DNA of 64,000 nt. It comes from Xylona heveae TC161 (lineage: Eukaryota; Ascomycota; Xylonomycetes; Xylonales; Xylonaceae). Below are positions 58,501 to 64,000 of this stretch, in pieces. Where the stretch lies: NCBI RefSeq assembly GCF_001619985.1, contig NW_017264198.1:1302001-1366000 (forward strand), in the 5' to 3' direction. The notes beneath the pieces were generated by a model, which was not told the DNA's origin, did not search any database, and worked only from the letters and a program-made list of their open reading frames with translations. Numbering within the stretch: the stretch's first letter is position 1; the number at the start of each line of letters is the position of its first letter. The position numbers and the translations under genes are program-made.

Positions 58501-60775
58501 AGATCAGCGTCACTCCGACGCTCCTAGTATATATAGCTGGTTGTGGCCGCTGGTATGGAGAGGTTGAAACTTGGCTTTCGCCCATAACAGCGCCTCCACT
58601 TAGATAAAACTCAACTTGTAATTTATTCTACTCTCGGGCACGTCGGGGGATTCATGATATAAGATCTTTTTTTAAACCCAAATTTCCTTTTCGAATAGAT
58701 TACTTTACATCTTACATTTGCAGTCAAAAACCAAACGCAAAACATACTGCATTTAAACATGCCCGAAAAAGAAACGAGGAAGAAACCCGGGCTTGCTTTG
58801 TGCTTTATTTGTAAACAAACGTCAACTCTCTTGATGGACAGCTAAATATCCATCTATATTAGCCAACACCAGCTACTTTCAAAACTTCATCTCAATCTTC
58901 TTTTACACGTTTCTGATAAAACTTCAAACCTGGTTCCTTCAACGGATCCTTTGCCAGTTTTTCATGGCGGGTAGCACATCTGCGTCGGGAAATCTGCCTG
59001 GGACACGTAATCTGACATGGTCAACAATCAGCTCTGACCGCTCAACTCTGGACGATACTCCTCGGGAGAGAGCATTTGGCAACCAGCATCATTGCGCTAC
59101 CGATCGCGCGGCCGCGGTTTGATGTGTTCTACTGGATTTTCTAAGCAATATGCGATGTAAGTAGGTGGTAAAAGGAAGCAAGATGATTCAATGAACACAG
59201 CTATATCCCAAAGAAGAATGATATACGGTTGAATGAACGTATAACTAATCTGAGAATGCAGGACGCCAAAGGTGCACGCCGCCGTGACGCCCTTGCTGAA
59301 ACACTCTCCCATGCTGCATGGGGCACCAAAACGACATATACGGTTATACCCGTCTGGCCGGACAAGGACGGCCAACCACAGCGTGCCAGCGATCGCTGGA
59401 TGATCCGAGACTCGAGAGTGTGAAGCTTTTCAACATAGCTCATGGTCAAATGGGCCAACGAACGGTATCTGTCTTTACGAGAGACAGCGCAGTCCATTTT
59501 GTCGCAGTCTTACGGCAGACCAAAATCTTGATCATCCCAAGGACTTAAGAAATGGTGGGACCAATTTATTATCCAAAGCACTGCTCAGAGAACCATGGAT
59601 AAATATCAAATTGTCCTCAGCTGGTTTGAGGATTTCTCTGTCCAGTATCTAAAAATACCGGAAAATGACACACAGAAGTACTTTGAACGAAATGGCCCAG
59701 TGCCATCTGTGCCGATTGTGCGAAACTTCCTATGATTTATAGCAAGATCACATTCTGGTGTGAGAAGGGACAGCGCCATCAGGCTCAGCACTATGATTGG
59801 ATATCTGGAAGCAGTTTGGGGGGCAGTCAAATACTTCAACAAGTAATATAGAGGGTCATCAGTTTGTTTTTGAAAAGGTTAAATTAACACTCTCTCTAGG
59901 CCATTCCCACTCGAAGATACCGAGCAGTATCGGCTCTACTTGTCAGGAATAATTGCCGATGAAGACGAATTAAATCTACATCCAGAACCGAAGCCAGTGG
60001 CGTATTCTTGAGTCGTTTCGTGTCTCTTTAAAACCTGCTCCACCCAAGGATATTGCTGGGGTTCGCAAGTATGCATAATGTCATTCAGTGTCTTTTGCTG
60101 TTAAACCTGTGGATTGATCTGTGTGGCCGGATTGGAGAGCTTCTGTTGACTGGCGTCTCGCGGCCAGAACCTCGTGCCAAAGTGGTGCGAGGGGAGTCTA
60201 CAGACTGGGATAACCGGTGACAACCATGGAAAACCTGACTGATTCGGTTCTCCGAGATCTGTCCAGACGGGAATATAAATCGAATGTCGTATCCCATTTT
60301 CTACGGACGAGTTGACAATAGAGGGAGATGCAACACAAATCAGAGGACGGATCGAGTAGTATTCTATTACGAAGAAGGCGAAATAAACGATTCCGCTGTC
60401 GTTGACCTTAAGATTGTTATCATTGACAGAAGCAGAACCAGGGGTCAAGGCATACATGGCCTTGCGCATTCAAGATGTCCACCATGCATACGTCGAGATC
60501 CAGTTGACCATCCATCACCAGGATGGCAACCAGAAAGGCAGAATATCCGAACAAGCAGCAAGAAGATGACTACACAGTAGATCAATCTTCAGATATCTAC
60601 ATATCACCGAGCTCATTCTTAGACTTCAACCAATACACGGTGCTGCAGTCTATCACTCTCTGTAATCATCACAACATATCTAACACTTATCAACTGACAT
60701 CGTCCGCCATCAAACTCCGAATTCCGCATTAAAAGCGGACTGGCGAACAAGGATTGAGCACTGTTATTCTGGAAC

Positions 60776-60980
60776 AAGGTGGTAACCAAACGAGGCATAC
60801 CAAAGGTTTTCATTACCGACCGTTACCGACGATTTATCCATGGATTTTTCAATACCCTTTTTACCAAAGCCGGAACAAAATTCATAACAACGTCGGCACA
60901 CCATGGGAGCGCCAATGGACAGGATGAACGAATCAGGAAGTGGAAATGGATGCGAAGGCTAATACAATGGACCTAGAATA
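60776..60980 (+). mobile_element. Ty3/gypsy-like integrase remnant (fossil)
   Basis: The translated segment contains RGIPKVFITDRYRRFI and, about 30 residues on, an HHGSANGQDER stretch. These correspond to the integrase core of Ty3/gypsy polyproteins (the ITDR catalytic Asp block and the HP-x-x-NGQ-x-ER block). The copy is broken, with several breaks across the surrounding sequence, and no complete polyprotein remains. Flanking DNA from about 59.1 to 61.3 kb probably belongs to the same decayed insertion, but I could not define long terminal repeats or target duplications. It looks old. Fossil status is clear; the exact family below Ty3/gypsy is not. Confidence 0.65.
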
Positions 60981-61704
60981 GCCTGATTCGCTGAAAGGCT
61001 GTTTCAACTGTGCTATTCTAGATAAAGCACACATGATCAAGAATAAATCAATATTAGAGTACGAACACTTGAAAGTGGCAGCCAAAGTTCCAAGCCATGG
61101 AGCAAGCACCCAGAACCATTCACGCTGACACTCATATTAATCCCCAAGTTCCAACACTGGAGATAGACTTAGAATCTCAGTTGATGTTAACCTATCAGCA
61201 TGGCTGCATGACTGATTCTGTATTGTCCAAGAATATGAAGCATCCGAGGAGAAGGCGATGATATGGTCTTCTGCATCGAACACTGCCTCTCTTCTGACTG
61301 TGCCCTCCGGGGAGATTGTTAATTTGTTGGACCGGTGTACTTGCTCTTGTAGAGAGTACTACCAAATAAAAATTACATACTGATCAAAGTCGCTGCAAAA
61401 GATCTGGCAATGAATATTCCTCGCAGGCAATATTATTTGTCTTGCATCTTGATACGCATTGGCATCGTTGCACCAAGCTAGATCTCCAGTTTTTGCGAGC
61501 CCTAAGCAGTCATGTGTGCTACACAACCCCATCATGGGGGGCTGCTGCCGTTTGTTCCCAAAGAATCTCATTATGAAATGAATCAAATGACATAAGCAGT
61601 ATCTCAGACAGCAAAGATTCCACTACATAGTACACTGTATAGTGTATACATAACGCCGACCCGAAACAGCAACAGATTACATCTGTACCTGGGCTCTGGG
61701 TATT

Positions 61705-61762
61705 ATCAAGATTCAAATTCAAGATTCAAGCCTCAAGACTCATGATTCAAGATTCAAACAAC
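61705..61762. repeat. ATTCAAG-type short tandem repeats
   Basis: Imperfect 7-bp units (GATTCAA, AATTCAA, GCCTCAA, GACTCAT, GATTCAA) follow each other in the mobile-element zone. Probably slippage DNA. Confidence 0.65.
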
Positions 61763-63164
61763 GCATTTCAAAAGCGTGCTGCGTTAAAGCCGCCAGGGAA
61801 AAAAGGATATACCCTGGGTCTACGCCGCGACCGATACGCAGCAATTCTCAATCGAATCGCCGCAGGATCACCCGACTCGGAAAATTTCCAACTTACCAAG
61901 TTACTGCGTAACGGCGTAATAAATCAACAATTTTGGTGCTTTCCGCTATGCACTCGAAGTCTCGAGTCTTGAACCATCGTCAACTCACAACTGCAAAGCA
62001 ATCCGAACAAGTTGAACTTAATAACCTTTGCGCAGTTGTTCAAAACTGAAAAATACACGATACTGTCATACAATGAATCACTGGATCAAATGATACAATA
62101 TTATAATTTGTATCAAACTGGTTGCTGACCAAGTTCTTCAATTGTCAGTGTTCAATAACACAGGCAGCAATCAGAATATAGGTCGGACTGTTGGAAGGTG
62201 TACATGGTCTGCAATTTTGCAAATAAGCATACTTGCCAATAGTCTATTGTTCAATATGATATCTTTGTATTTAATTGACAACTGTGAGGCCATGACTTGT
62301 CCCAATGCTTCAAGCAGCGCGCTGCGCTGTCATAATAACGCTCTTTCAATTTGACTTTTTGTCTTGCTGCTTGCATGTTCCAATGAATTCTGTAACGTAC
62401 AATTGATGTCGTGTAAAACACCAAATGAGAATTTTAACCCTTAAACAAGAATTAAAAAAGAAAAAAACTAAAGAGACAGAAAAAATGAAAATAAGGAGAC
62501 AAAAAAAAGAATAAAAAACATACAACAGCGGGGATTCGCTGGTCGTCACCGACCCAACTACTAGTCCGCCGATCTGAGGCTTATGTATGGCAGAGCGGAC
62601 GGGATGCCCAGTTCTCCTCAGTCTATGGCCGTATGTACTAGATTAACACTTAAACATGGTATTTAAGCTGCATGCTAAACCGTAGTAGTGTCAAAACATA
62701 TATCGTATAAGAGTCCGTAGCATAGTCAGACTTGAGGCTAGATAGAAGAGTTGATGCTTCGATGCTTCGACAGTTAACAAGCTAACATGCAAGTGGTGTC
62801 TCGAAATCCATACATGTGTTGTCTTGATGACGGTATAACGGTATAATGACACTTCCGCCAGCAATGAAATATATACCAGCAACAGATTAAAACGTAGGAA
62901 ATGATCACAATTCACGTGAACGATTGAGACATTCAGATGTCAAGTATGAAAAACGCGAGTATATTGCTAATCCAGTCAATATAAACGACGGACGGTATAT
63001 AAAGGAAGGTAAGGTAGGTATAGAAGACTATTTCCCCGGGGTTTCCAGAGGAAATTATAGTCCTTTCTTATCTAATCTCAGAAATTTAAATCATAACATC
63101 TCATCGACTCATATTCCGCTCGCTAACTTGGCGGGACAGAAATCAACCTTCCAATTGGCAAAAT

Positions 63165-64000
<836 letters not shown>

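Larger units (their letters stand above)
57441..63164. other. Gene-poor AT-rich stretch with mobile-element fossils
   Basis: 5.7 kb between the small gene and thi4 with no intact gene. It is AT-rich and shows only short broken frames. One segment resembles a Ty3/gypsy integrase (listed separately). Other parts include a cluster of CTTCACT motifs (58000-58500) and ATTCAAG repeats at about 61708-61760. The composition would suit repeat-induced point mutation, but I did not measure it. Confidence 0.6.

Overview
This 64 kb window is nuclear DNA of a filamentous ascomycete (Pezizomycotina). The gene content, a very large NACHT-WD40 gene, GPI-anchored cell-wall enzymes and short introns (mostly 50-110 nt) suggest a Eurotiomycete-type genome, but class and order are an inference. 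The genes are multi-exon eukaryotic genes; I see no operons, CRISPR arrays, tRNA or rRNA genes. Exon limits were read by eye from splice sites, frame continuity and family motifs.

Layout. 0-10 kb: a SWD3/WDR5-type COMPASS WD40 protein, the U5 snRNP thioredoxin-fold protein Dib1/DIM1, a GPI-anchored Crh-type GH16 transglycosylase and cullin-3. 10-22 kb: two secreted glycosidases (an Asl1-like GH128 glucanase and a GH20 beta-N-acetylhexosaminidase), separated by long, pyrimidine-rich, repeat-bearing non-coding DNA. 22-29.3 kb: a 1,558-residue NACHT-WD40 STAND receptor, divergent from a 505-residue protein with a PD-(D/E)XK-like core. 30-42 kb: mitochondrial Zim17/Hep1, the giant ribosome-biogenesis protein Utp20, and a Drn1/CWF19L1-type splicing factor that shares a roughly 270-bp divergent promoter with UTP20. 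43-56 kb: a cysteine-rich single-pass membrane protein, an Asterix-type ER chaperone subunit split into eight exons, an Rcr-type protein, an Arl8 GTPase and the RNA polymerase I subunit Rpa135. 57-63 kb: an unrecognised small gene, then a gene-poor stretch with a decayed Ty3/gypsy-like integrase fossil. The right edge cuts the thiazole synthase gene thi4.

Themes. Five genes build or remodel the wall or are linked to chitin (Crh, GH128, GH20, Rcr-like, cysteine-rich membrane protein). Four serve RNA production and processing (Dib1, Drn1, Utp20, Rpa135). The best candidate for an undescribed system is the divergent NACHT-WD40 / nuclease-like pair at 22-29.3 kb; that the two act together is an inference from position only. 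Other notable points are two GC-AG introns (one just after the DRN1 start codon), an intron that splits the predicted neddylation-lysine codon of cullin-3, and micro-exons of 12, 20 and 21 nt.
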